This document shows positions 8,265-16,533 of a stretch of 64,000 bases of DNA, piece by piece. How positions within the stretch are numbered: position 1 is the first letter of the stretch; every line of letters begins with the position of its first letter. Both the position numbers and the translations under genes were made by a program. A model generated the notes under the pieces. That model was not told the origin of the DNA. It saw nothing but the letters and a program-made list of their open reading frames with translations, and ran no database searches. Source of the stretch: Mesobacillus foraminis (lineage in GTDB: Bacteria > Bacillota > Bacilli > Bacillales > Cytobacillaceae); NCBI RefSeq assembly GCF_004340465.1, contig NZ_SLVV01000010.1, positions 37,897 through 101,896 of the forward strand, in the 5' to 3' direction.

Positions 8265-9152
8265 TTATTTAATTCCTGTAATCGTGACACCCTCAATAAT
8301 CTGCTTTTGAGCAAAGATATAAATGATCAATACTGGAATAACCGAAATGGTGGTTCCTGCCATCATAAGCGCCCAGTCAGCCACATACAGTCCTTTGAAT
8401 GTATTTAGCAGTAATGGTACGGTAAATTGCTGAGGTGTATTTAAGAAGATTAAGGCATCCAGAAAGTTATTCCATGAACCTAAGAAGACAAAAATTCCAA
8501 CTGCCGCAAGAGAAGGACGTATAAGCGGCAAAATAATGCTCCAATAGATTTTAAAATAGCCAGCACCGTCAATAATTGCTGCCTCTTCCAATTCTTTTGG
8601 AATCCCCATGATAAATTGCCTTAATAAAAATACTGCAAATGCGTTAAATAAAGCACCCGGCACAATCAGAGACAGGTGGGAATCCAACCATCCGATTTTC
8701 CCCATAATGATATATAAAGGAATCATCGTTACTTGCTTCGGAACCATCATAGTAGCTAAGAAAAGTACGAACAAAAAGTTTGCGCCTTTGAACTCAATTT
8801 TCGCAAAGGCATAGGCGGCCATAGAGGCTGTCAGTAATGTAGCCAATACAACCACAGCTGTAATATAGAAGCTGTTCCAGTATGCTAAACCGAATGGCAT
8901 CGCAGTCAAAGAATCGATATAATTCGACCACTTAATTGGATTTGGGAGCCAAGCCGGCGGCACCAGAAAGATTTGTGAAATATCTTTTAAGGAACTGCTT
9001 ACTGTCCATAGGAATGGAAAAACCATTATGATGGCGCCAATCGTTAAAATAATATGAATAAGGATTTGTGACGGTTTAACCCTTTTTTTCACCTTTGTCT
9101 CAATAACTGGTATGGCGTTCTTTTCGACAGCTGCAACAACATTATTCGCCAT
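8265..9152 (-). CDS. melC: Melibiose/raffinose ABC transporter permease (MalG type)
   Basis: 295 residues, six membrane segments, and the cytoplasmic EAA loop ELEEAAIIDGAGYFKIYW that docks the ATPase. This is the MalG/CUT1 half of a carbohydrate importer. Its start overlaps the end of melD by 11 bp, so the two permeases are translationally coupled. No ATPase gene is present. In Bacillus the shared MsmX ATPase serves such transporters, and I infer the same here. AAGGTGG precedes ATG 9152. Confidence 0.88.
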   Translation of the reverse strand: MANNVVAAVEKNAIPVIETKVKKRVKPSQILIHIILTIGAIIMVFPFLWTVSSSLKDISQIFLVPPAWLPNPIKWSNYIDSLTAMPFGLAYWNSFYITAVVVLATLLTASMAAYAFAKIEFKGANFLFVLFLATMMVPKQVTMIPLYIIMGKIGWLDSHLSLIVPGALFNAFAVFLLRQFIMGIPKELEEAAIIDGAGYFKIYWSIILPLIRPSLAAVGIFVFLGSWNNFLDALIFLNTPQQFTVPLLLNTFKGLYVADWALMMAGTTISVIPVLIIYIFAQKQIIEGVTITGIK

Positions 9153-10014
9153 AATGAACCCACCTTTTCGACATTTTGAATTGAATAAGTGTGAAGAACA
9201 AGATAATCACAAACAAAATCATGGCAGTAGCAGAGCTTTCTCCCATTTTGAAGTCAATAAACCCTTGTTGATAGATATGATAAACGAGTGTGTAGCTCGC
9301 TTTCGCTGGGCCACCGTTTGTCATAACAAAGGCCTGATCAAATACTTGGAAGGAGCCGATGATTGCCATGATGGCAATAAAAAACGTCGTTGGTGAAAGC
9401 AAGGGCAGGGTAATGTGCCAAAACTTCTGAAAAGTGTTCGCACCGTCTATTTCGGCAGCTTCATAATAACTTCTTGAAATTCCTTGCAATCCCGCAAGAA
9501 AGATAACCATGTTATTACCAAGTCCCCACCAAATACTGAGGATCGCTATAGCTGGAATAACCCAATTTGTATCCGTCAGCCACTTTGGTCCTTCAATCCC
9601 GATGTGAGAAAGCAAGAGATTCAAAATTCCAAAGTCACCGTTTAAAATCCACATCCAAATGACTCCGATAGAAACAGAGCTTGTAACAACAGGCATGAAA
9701 TAAAACACGCGATATATCTCTTTTCCTTTCACATTGTTTAAGGCCACTGCAAGGAGCAGAGAAATGACAATTCCAACGGGAATAACTAATATCATGTAAT
9801 ACACGGTATTTTTCATGGCCATCCAAAAATCAGGATTATGAAACTGCTTTGAAAAATTGGCGAAACCTACAAAGGTTTTCGCACCAAAACCATCCCATTT
9901 CATGAAACTTAACACAAGTGCGTAAGCAACTGGGAATAATGAGAAAGCAAGCAGGCCAATTAATTGCGGTGTAATAAACAAATATCCTGCCAACGTCCTT
10001 TGACGCTTGTGCAT
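9142..10014 (-). CDS. melD: Melibiose/raffinose ABC transporter permease (MalF type)
   Basis: 290 residues with six membrane segments and the EAA loop YYEAAEIDGANTFQKFWHI. It pairs with MelC to form the membrane channel. I chose ATG 10014 (MHKRQRTLAGYL) because GGAGGGTGAG lies eight bases upstream; a longer in-frame start at 10035 would sit before that site. The 149-bp gap to melE contains no clear terminator, in keeping with one operon. Confidence 0.87.
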   Translation of the reverse strand: MHKRQRTLAGYLFITPQLIGLLAFSLFPVAYALVLSFMKWDGFGAKTFVGFANFSKQFHNPDFWMAMKNTVYYMILVIPVGIVISLLLAVALNNVKGKEIYRVFYFMPVVTSSVSIGVIWMWILNGDFGILNLLLSHIGIEGPKWLTDTNWVIPAIAILSIWWGLGNNMVIFLAGLQGISRSYYEAAEIDGANTFQKFWHITLPLLSPTTFFIAIMAIIGSFQVFDQAFVMTNGGPAKASYTLVYHIYQQGFIDFKMGESSATAMILFVIILFFTLIQFKMSKRWVHYGE

Positions 10015-10163
10015 GGAACTCACCCTCCACTTCAATTTATGAAAATCAGACCGCTAGCAGCCCAAAGCTTCCATATTAAGCATCTGTCATTTATCGATTT
10101 GAACAGAGAAAGGGGAGGGAAGGGATAGAACGTGATCATTCCCTGCCTCTTACTCTCGAAAAA

Positions 10164-11492
10164 TTAGTTTTCTGCTTTATATTCGCTTGTCAACTGCTTG
10201 GTTTTCTCGGTAATATTCTTGATTGTCTTATCTACACCTTGTTTACCTAAAAGCAATAAGTCGTATTGATCTTCTACTTCTTTATTCAATCCAGGAATTT
10301 GCCCCTTGAACATAATAGGTGAACCGTTAACAAAGCCTCTTTCACGGCCATCCATTAAATATTGTGAATGCTCGACTGTTTTATCGCTTGTTACGATCTC
10401 GTCAATACCGCTAACTGATGGTATCGCGTTACCATTTCCCTCTAATCGGGCCTTTTGTCCTTCTTTGGAAACATAGTAGGTTGCGAAATTCATAGCTTCT
10501 TCTACATGTTTAGACTTTTTATTTGCGGCAATAAAAGCTACACCAATTTGAACGGGTTCCATTTTGTTACCAGTGTTAGATGGCCAGTAAATGTAATCGA
10601 AATCAAGATTTTTATTTTCACTGAACATTGGAGTTAACCAGCGGCCAGCGGCTACCATACCTACTTGGTTGGACATAAACATGGCATCTAGACCTTGCCC
10701 CTTAGGAAGGGAACCAGCATACATAATTTGTCCTTTTTTTGTTAAGTCACTGATAAATTTGATAGCCTCATGTGCTTTTTCATTCTTATCTAAAACATAA
10801 TTACCTTGTTCATCATAGGCACGTCCGCCGTTTGACCAAATCCAAGTATCCATCAGCCATTTTTCAGCAATAAAGCCTTTTTTACCACCATCTTTTAACT
10901 TCTTCGTAACTTCATCAAAAGCTTTCCAATTCCATTGACCTTCGTCAAAATATTCTTGAGGCGATTTAATTCCTAAATCCTTGAACATCTTTTTGTTGTA
11001 GTAAAGTAACAACGGGTTACTGTCTACCGGTATACCATAATATTTATCACCCTGCTTGGCTGCTCCCCATAACCCGTCAGCATATTCATCTGGCTTAGCG
11101 TAACTTTCTTCTGTCTGCATATATTCACCTAGCTCTGAAACAGAACCGTTTTGCGCAAGCTTTGCCATTGTGGCGTCACCTACATAAAATACGTCTGGAG
11201 CATCTCCACCTTGCAGCTGCGTCAATATTTTTTGCTCATAACCGTCGCTGGGCACTGGAATTAATTTGATTTTTACGTTTGGATGCTCTTTTGTGTAGGC
11301 ATCAATTCCTTTTTGATATACCTTCAGCTCTGCTGGATTTCCCCAAGCAGACATCGTAAGGTTTACGGTCTTACCAGAACCGCCGCCTTCTGAGGATGCT
11401 TTTTCCCCGCTTCCGCTGCACCCGGAAAGGGCTAGCATGCCGGCAAAAAATACTGGAACAATTTTAAGGAGAACATTTGATTTTCTTTTCAT
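10164..11492 (-). CDS. melE: Melibiose/raffinose ABC transporter substrate-binding lipoprotein
   Basis: 442 residues. A lipoprotein signal ends in the lipobox ALSGC (Cys about residue 25), followed by a Ser/Gly linker and an SBP_bac type 1 body (DAPDVFYVGD, VSNPLL-like hinge region, GIPVDSNPLLLYYNKKMF). It captures oligosaccharide at the outer face of the membrane and delivers it to MelDC. ATG 11492 follows AGGAGGTATAGAT. First structural gene of the operon; a cre box and candidate operators lie within 300 bp upstream. Confidence 0.88.
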   Translation of the reverse strand: MKRKSNVLLKIVPVFFAGMLALSGCSGSGEKASSEGGGSGKTVNLTMSAWGNPAELKVYQKGIDAYTKEHPNVKIKLIPVPSDGYEQKILTQLQGGDAPDVFYVGDATMAKLAQNGSVSELGEYMQTEESYAKPDEYADGLWGAAKQGDKYYGIPVDSNPLLLYYNKKMFKDLGIKSPQEYFDEGQWNWKAFDEVTKKLKDGGKKGFIAEKWLMDTWIWSNGGRAYDEQGNYVLDKNEKAHEAIKFISDLTKKGQIMYAGSLPKGQGLDAMFMSNQVGMVAAGRWLTPMFSENKNLDFDYIYWPSNTGNKMEPVQIGVAFIAANKKSKHVEEAMNFATYYVSKEGQKARLEGNGNAIPSVSGIDEIVTSDKTVEHSQYLMDGRERGFVNGSPIMFKGQIPGLNKEVEDQYDLLLLGKQGVDKTIKNITEKTKQLTSEYKAEN

Positions 11493-11689
11493 ATCTATAC
11501 CTCCTAATTATTACTTGGAAATGAAAACACTAAAAAACAATAGATACGATGCCTTGGATACCTCTATGTATCCCTTCTTGTTTTTTTTTGATTCCAATTT
11601 AGCAATCCGGGATAAGTATGTTGCCATTACCAACGATCTCCAAAGTTAAATCCAAAATTTGGAACTTCTTGTAAAACAGCCCAAGACTT

Positions 11690-11703
11690 TGAATGCGCTT
11701 TCA
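11690..11703. promoter_or_regulatory. cre (CcpA) box upstream of melE
   Basis: TGAATGCGCTTTCA departs from the cre consensus TGWAANCGNTNWCA at one base. It lies about 200 bp before melE, so glucose repression of the operon is expected. Confidence 0.65.
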
Positions 11704-11750
11704 TATTTGGAAGCATTCTCTCCAAAATGAAGCTACATTTATAACGTTGT

Positions 11751-11769
11751 TAGTAGAATGAGACTACTA
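11751..11769. promoter_or_regulatory. Candidate MelR operator before melE
   Basis: Inverted repeat TAGTAG-N7-CTACTA. The TAGTA/TACTA arms recur in the 17-bp palindrome upstream of melR (12960-12976), hinting at one regulator acting at both places. A second inverted repeat, TTTGGA-N9-TCCAAA, is at 11706-11726. Confidence 0.4.
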
Positions 11770-11815
11770 TATAATAATAGAGACTCATTTACTTAGTCCT
11801 TGAGTCCTGGTTTAG

Positions 11816-11853
11816 TATCCCTATCACATGTGATGGCCGTCACAATAGGGATA
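11816..11853. repeat. Strong inverted repeat between melR and melE
   Basis: TATCCCTAT (11816-11824) and ATAGGGATA (11845-11853) pair over nine bases, with TGTGA/TCACA inside the loop. No T-run follows on either strand, so it is not a standard terminator. It may be an attenuator, an operator or an mRNA-stabilising structure. Confidence 0.55.
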
Positions 11854-11916
11854 TTAAGCCTTATAAAAGCTACTCTCACTTCTCTGATAATCACCTCCTT
11901 AAAATGGTACTGCTCT

Positions 11917-12945
11917 TTATTTATTGGTCCCACAGCTTTGTCTAATCACTAATTCTGTAGGAACCGTTACTTTCAACGGAAGTTCCCTGCCGTTTATTCG
12001 ATCTAATAATAATTTTACCCCAGTTTGTCCCATCTCTTTTGTATGGACCTTTACTGTTGTTAAAGGCGTACTGCAAAATTCCGCCATTTCAATATCATCA
12101 AAGCTGACAATAGCTATATCGGACGGAACGGAAACTTTTAATTCCTGAAGGGCCCGTAAAGCTCCAATTGCCATAGGATCACTCGCAATAAAGAATGCTT
12201 CAGGAACATTTTTCTGTTTGACAGCTTTCTTCATCAGTTCATATCCTTGCGTCATCGTATATTCACCAATGAAAACATAGGAAGGTTGATAGAATCCAAC
12301 TGATTTCATCACTTTTTCATAGGTCGTAAAGCGTAGATCTTCACCGATGATCGTTTTCTCTTTTAGATGCTCTCTTTCGACACCGCCAATATAACCGATC
12401 CGTTTATAACCAGCTTTTAACAAATGCTGTAAGGCTCTTTCTGTTGCTTTTTGAAAATCGACGACAACGGAATCATAAATATCATCATCAGGAGAATGAT
12501 TGATATAAACGATGTTTTTACTATGACAGCTTACTTTTTTTATGGCCTCCTCATTGATTCTTCCAACAATAATCATTCCATCTAGTTCCCGAACTTTCTG
12601 ATAATCGACCTTATCATGTAAACGGATCATAGTTGTTGTACTAATCCCTTGCTTTATGAGCTCTTCCTCAATCCCCTGACGTATCGATAAAAAATAGGGA
12701 TCACTCAATTCCTCTTCATATGAAAGACAAAGGATAATACCTGTCGCAGGATACTTTTTACTTATTACCATTTGTTGCTGATTACGGCGTTCTTGAATCG
12801 TCTTATATCCCAGTTCTTTAGAGGCTTGATAGATTCGCTGACGCGTTTGGTCCTGAACAGTGATTGATTCATCGCCATTTAACACCCTTGAAACGGTTGC
12901 AGCGGAGACCTTTGATAATTTTGCTATATCCTTTATGGTAGCCAT
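11917..12945 (-). CDS. melR: LacI-family transcriptional regulator of the mel operon
   Basis: 342 residues. The N-terminal helix-turn-helix TIKDIAKLSKVSAATVSRVL is classic LacI, followed by a periplasmic-binding-protein-like sugar sensor domain (GYKRIGYIGG, FIASDPMAIGALRALQE, VSFDDIEMAEF, TTVKVHTKEMG). It heads the melibiose genes on the same strand and is most likely their repressor or activator, with an alpha-galactoside or derived sugar as effector. A 17-bp palindrome upstream suggests self-regulation. The gap to melE holds regulatory elements, so melE may also have its own promoter. Confidence 0.85.
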   Translation of the reverse strand: MATIKDIAKLSKVSAATVSRVLNGDESITVQDQTRQRIYQASKELGYKTIQERRNQQQMVISKKYPATGIILCLSYEEELSDPYFLSIRQGIEEELIKQGISTTTMIRLHDKVDYQKVRELDGMIIVGRINEEAIKKVSCHSKNIVYINHSPDDDIYDSVVVDFQKATERALQHLLKAGYKRIGYIGGVEREHLKEKTIIGEDLRFTTYEKVMKSVGFYQPSYVFIGEYTMTQGYELMKKAVKQKNVPEAFFIASDPMAIGALRALQELKVSVPSDIAIVSFDDIEMAEFCSTPLTTVKVHTKEMGQTGVKLLLDRINGRELPLKVTVPTELVIRQSCGTNK

Positions 12946-12959
12946 CTCTTATACCTTTC

Positions 12960-12976
12960 TAGTAAATAATTTACTA
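12960..12976. promoter_or_regulatory. 17-bp palindrome upstream of melR
   Basis: TAGTAAATAATTTACTA is a perfect palindrome around its centre base, 15 bp before melR. It is a probable operator, shared in its arms with 11751-11769. Confidence 0.5.
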
Positions 12977-13136
12977 AAAAAATGACAATTCTATTAAACA
13001 TTTACTTGTATATTTTTAGGATATCAGGAAATGGAAGGGCTTTCAAGAAAATTTTGAATTTTTTGTAACTTTTTTAAAAATAGGAGAATTGAGCAAAAAT
13101 CACTAAATTAACACTCAGTAGAGGGATACTGACCAC

Positions 13137-13226
13137 ATGTCCATCGAGTACCAGGATCAGAGTTATTTCACTAAAGTCTTCAAAAAATTTGCTGGTGTTA
13201 CACCAAAACAATATAAAAACAGCTGA
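13137..13226 (+). pseudogene. C-terminal remnant of an AraC-family regulator
   Basis: The frame reads YQDQSYFTKVFKKFAGVTP followed by KQYKNS and a stop. This is the second helix-turn-helix and tail of AraC/XylS regulators. Everything upstream (cupin and first HTH) is gone. It is the relic of a regulator that once stood ahead of the pectate lyase gene. A minus-strand frame at about 13235-13340 reads as possible protein (PLFVEFDGEEKEILPAVY) and resembles one at 20349-20537; its origin is unknown. Confidence 0.7.
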
Positions 13227-13361
13227 AAAGTACCTAAAAATCTCACACTATTACATTTTAGCGGACCGGACCAAGCTATATATACGGCAGGCAGTATTTC
13301 TTTTTCTTCACCATCAAATTCAACAAACAAGGGGTGTAACAACGTATTAAGAGATCTAATG

Positions 13362-13395
13362 AAAAAAGGCTCCTGAAATCAGAGCGTCTTTTTTT
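13362..13395 (+). terminator. Weak terminator-like hairpin
   Basis: AAAAAAGGCTC faces GAGCGTCTTTTTTT; the A-run and T-run flank a short stem. It may be left over from the decayed AraC-type gene. Confidence 0.4.
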
Positions 13396-13546
13396 AGGAT
13401 TAACTAGACATTAGAAAAACATAAAGGACATTCGTTAAATGAACCAAAAAAATCGAATCAATCTTAAAATGATTAGTATACTGGCCTCCGGGAGTTCATG
13501 TTGATGAACCAGTATTTAGCCCTGAAGTTTAAAAGGAAACTAACAT

Positions 13547-13582
13547 ACTGACTGCTATTCTGATCTAGCAGTCAGTTTTTTT
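13547..13582 (+). terminator. Strong rho-independent terminator with no intact upstream gene
   Basis: ACTGACTGCTA / TAGCAGTCAGT perfect 11-bp stem, 8-base loop and T7. It insulates the pectate lyase promoter. Confidence 0.85.
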
Positions 13583-13718
13583 ACGTTGTATTTAGCAATT
13601 AGGAAGATAGTAATAAAATAATTTGGTGAGAGCATGTTAACAGATTGTTTAATAATAGATAAAGATTTGCAATATCTTAAAATTTTAAACAAAAATATTA
13701 AATTCTTTAATGTAAGTA

Positions 13719-13739
13719 TGAAACCGTTTTCATTATAAT
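13719..13739 (+). promoter_or_regulatory. cre box overlapping the promoter of the PL1 pectate lyase gene
   Basis: TGAAACCGTTTTCA (13719-13732) fits the CcpA consensus at every position. TATAAT (13734-13739) starts two bases later; the -35 is weak. CcpA bound here would block polymerase, giving strong glucose repression. Confidence 0.75.
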
Positions 13740-13762
13740 GAAACCAAGAAAGGAGGAAATCA

Positions 13763-13789
13763 TTGGGATATTTCAAGTGGAGTTACTGA
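13763..13789 (+). other. Possible eight-codon leader ORF
   Basis: AAAGGAGG followed six bases later by TTG opens a frame reading MGYFKWSY and stop. It lies in the long 5' leader of the pectate lyase mRNA. It may be a regulatory leader peptide, or a chance ribosome site. Confidence 0.3.
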
Positions 13790-13892
13790 AACGTCGATCG
13801 AAAGCAACACGGTTAAAAAAAAGAAAATGTCCAAGGGTGATAGGGGAATATTGGCCTTGGTGTGGAACGGAGTAAGGAGAGGAGGATTAAAA

Positions 13893-16304
13893 ATGTTTTC
13901 TTCAAAAGGAAAGAAAGGAATCAGTATCGTTTTGGTGATGATGTTAACGTTTGCATCATTCATCTCCGTGCCGATTTTAGCTAATGATTCGCCGGCGTCG
14001 GCGGCTTTTAATGAAGTAGTTGCCAAAGAAGCCGGGACCTGGTTTGAGTCCGCTTTTGCGACTTGGACAGGAAGCACCGACGCAGACTATAAAGTTTATG
14101 TCCGGGGGAAAAACATCCTCGATTGGCGCGATAACAGCCTGATCAAAGACTTCTTAACAGAATGGACTTTAGTTAATGACGAGGACAACGAACTGCTGGT
14201 TCGTGTAGTAGACGAAGCCCGCGGTACTTGGCGCGTTGATATTCCGGGCCTGCCTAAAGGGGAATATGAAATTCAGATACGGGACAGAGAAGGAAAAGTC
14301 CTTGAAACGTTTTCCAATTTGCAAACACGCTCATTCCCACGTAACGGAGCTGCGTTTGTTCCTTCTAATGGAAATGAATTTGCAGGAAATCACAAATTTG
14401 CTTTAGATGGAGCTGTAGGTGGTTACCTGCCAGATGGACGCGTAAATCCTGAGGCACAAATCATCTATGTCACCGAAAAAAATAAAGAAACTACTTTCTG
14501 GGGAAATGCAGTATTTCAAACAGAAAGAGGAAGTACTCCAAATGAACGTACGCCGTTAATCGTTCGTTTCGTAGGAACTGTAACCGGCGGTGACCGCTTA
14601 GTCGGTGCCGGCAATGGAAATATCACTTTTGAGGGTATAGGTCCGGATGCATTGCTTTATGGGTGGGGGATTCGTACTGGAGGCGCCCACAATATTGTTA
14701 TCCGCAACCTGAACTTCGATTATTGGCCAAATGACGCCATTGAACTTAATGGTCAAAACACGACCACAAGAGGTTCAAATTATTGGGTGCATAACAACAG
14801 CTTTGGTTATGGTCAAAACCTCCACCTTGCCAATGCGGCCGATCCGGATCAAGCTAAAGGCGACGGCGCAGTTGATGTTACCAACCATGCAAGAAACTAC
14901 ACCATTGCCTACAACCACTTCAACGGCAGCAGTAAAGTGATGCTGATTGGAGGCGGTACCGGCTCAATCAGCGCGCACTATGGAACCATCCATCATAACT
15001 GGTTCGAGGGTTCTGAAGAAAGAACACCACGGGTGCGCAACGGACGTATTCACGTCTTCAACAACCTCTTCGAAGATGTTCAAGGGCATCCATATCATGA
15101 TACTCTCTTGGAACGTAACAATGGTTATGGAATCGGTGCTGCCCATAATGCCAACGTTTGGGCGGAAGGTAATATTTTCGACAATGTCAACTTCCCATTC
15201 CTGAGAAGCCGTCAAGGACACGCAAGAGGCTACCAATCCAATGATTTCGGATCTGACTTGCCATCAGGAACTCCAAATGCCGGATATAATCACTTCTTCG
15301 GTGATGCCCCAGGATTTATCGTGTCCTATGAAGCAGTGACTGAAGGGGATTTTCCTGAAACTTTAGAAGGTTTTAGAACCCTAGCGGATGTCATGAGTGG
15401 CATTACCCAAAAAGACCTGGATGCCCTCAGAGAAGCTGCCTTGAACCTTCAACCGAATGTTATTGACGAAAGCTCTGCAAAAAACTTTAATGTAAAAGAA
15501 GATGTGGGAATCGTTGTTGCCAATGATTCGATCACTTCTAATCCAAATATGTCAACAAGTCCGGCTGCGCAATTGGATTGGAAATTCAGGCCTAGTGAAG
15601 AAGGTGTTTGGCCAACAGGCACAGCGGAAAAGTCCCAGGCTTTAAGAACGGAAATTGAAACATATTCCGGTGCCCAACATGCTGCGAAAGTACACGATGC
15701 GCCAACAACTCCTGTAATTTCAAGTGTTGTCATTAATAATGAAGTACGTTCTGCAGTGGGAGATTTTATTGAGGCGCCAGGTAAAATCGTTGTTCATGAA
15801 AATACCTTCACCGTGAACTGGGTGAATACAGATGTATTGACAGAAAGCTATGAAATTCAATGGGATCAAGGTTCTAATGAGTGGACAACCCTTGCCACTG
15901 TTAAAGCCAATGCCCGTCCTGCAAGCTTCATTACCCAGGATATCGACCAGTTTGCCAATCTGAGAGCCATTCTTGCCGAAGCTGAAGAAGGTGGGGCTTA
16001 TTCATTCAGAGTCCGTGCCCTCAACTCTGCCGGTTCGAGTGAATGGTCGGATGTTTATCTGGTAGGCGAGTTGACCGTGGTGGATGCTGCGCCTTCAGCA
16101 GTGATCAATAAACTGAACGGGAATCAAAATGAGCTGACTGTGACAGTAACAGAAACTTATCAAAATAGAAAGACTCATGAAATTTCTGATATCTTCACCA
16201 TCAAAAACAATGCAGAAGGCACTTACACTGTCGGCGACTACAAAGTCTTCGTCAGCACAAAAGGAAACACACAAATCCGCGAAATCTCAATCGTCAATGA
16301 ATAA
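13893..16304 (+). CDS. Secreted pectate lyase, polysaccharide lyase family 1, multidomain
   Basis: 803 residues. A signal peptide (SIVLVMMLTFASFISVPILA) is followed by an N-terminal beta domain (about 40-155). A PL1 right-handed beta-helix (about 160-500) contains GIRTGGAHNIVIRNL, DGAVDVTNHARNYTIAYNHF and the catalytic-arginine segment RTPRVRNGRIHVFNN. A fibronectin-III-like domain follows (about 640-725), then a 70-residue C-terminal domain that also ends the next gene's product. It cleaves polygalacturonate by beta-elimination outside the cell, needing Ca. I chose ATG 13893 because GGAGAGGAGG lies just upstream. A cre box covers the promoter. Confidence 0.9.
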   Translation: MFSSKGKKGISIVLVMMLTFASFISVPILANDSPASAAFNEVVAKEAGTWFESAFATWTGSTDADYKVYVRGKNILDWRDNSLIKDFLTEWTLVNDEDNELLVRVVDEARGTWRVDIPGLPKGEYEIQIRDREGKVLETFSNLQTRSFPRNGAAFVPSNGNEFAGNHKFALDGAVGGYLPDGRVNPEAQIIYVTEKNKETTFWGNAVFQTERGSTPNERTPLIVRFVGTVTGGDRLVGAGNGNITFEGIGPDALLYGWGIRTGGAHNIVIRNLNFDYWPNDAIELNGQNTTTRGSNYWVHNNSFGYGQNLHLANAADPDQAKGDGAVDVTNHARNYTIAYNHFNGSSKVMLIGGGTGSISAHYGTIHHNWFEGSEERTPRVRNGRIHVFNNLFEDVQGHPYHDTLLERNNGYGIGAAHNANVWAEGNIFDNVNFPFLRSRQGHARGYQSNDFGSDLPSGTPNAGYNHFFGDAPGFIVSYEAVTEGDFPETLEGFRTLADVMSGITQKDLDALREAALNLQPNVIDESSAKNFNVKEDVGIVVANDSITSNPNMSTSPAAQLDWKFRPSEEGVWPTGTAEKSQALRTEIETYSGAQHAAKVHDAPTTPVISSVVINNEVRSAVGDFIEAPGKIVVHENTFTVNWVNTDVLTESYEIQWDQGSNEWTTLATVKANARPASFITQDIDQFANLRAILAEAEEGGAYSFRVRALNSAGSSEWSDVYLVGELTVVDAAPSAVINKLNGNQNELTVTVTETYQNRKTHEISDIFTIKNNAEGTYTVGDYKVFVSTKGNTQIREISIVNE

Positions 16305-16316
16305 TTGATGCACAGA

Positions 16317-16338
16317 CTCCGGAGGCACGTATCCGGAG
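16317..16338 (+). terminator. Hairpin after the PL1 gene, no T-run
   Basis: CTCCGGA / TCCGGAG with an 8-base loop, 13 bp after the stop. It may stabilise the 3' end or only partly stop transcription, leaving the next gene cotranscribed. Confidence 0.45.
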
Positions 16339-16378
16339 GATTGAACACTTATAAAAGTTGAGAGAAGAGAAGTTGACG

Positions 16379-16519
16379 ATGGTACGCGAAAAGATTGAAA
16401 TAAGAAAATCAGCTGTAACTGTACCGCCACCGCCAATCCGCCCGCAGCCTCGGCGTCATACGGTAGGGGGGAGCATTTATCATGGAGGGTGTAGGGCAGC
16501 CTTCAAATTAAAAAAATAA
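16379..16519 (+). CDS. Small proline/arginine-rich ORF, unrecognised
   Basis: 46 codons: MVREKIEIRKSAVTV, then PPPPIRPQPRRH, then a Gly/His/Cys tail. The stop TAA overlaps the ribosome site (AAGGAG) of the next gene, an arrangement that favours translational coupling. Its own ribosome site is weak. The base composition jumps to high GC here. It may be a real small protein transferred with the gene behind it, or a leader; I do not recognise it. Confidence 0.35.
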   Translation: MVREKIEIRKSAVTVPPPPIRPQPRRHTVGGSIYHGGCRAAFKLKK

Positions 16520-16533
16520 GGAGTGTGAGTCTG

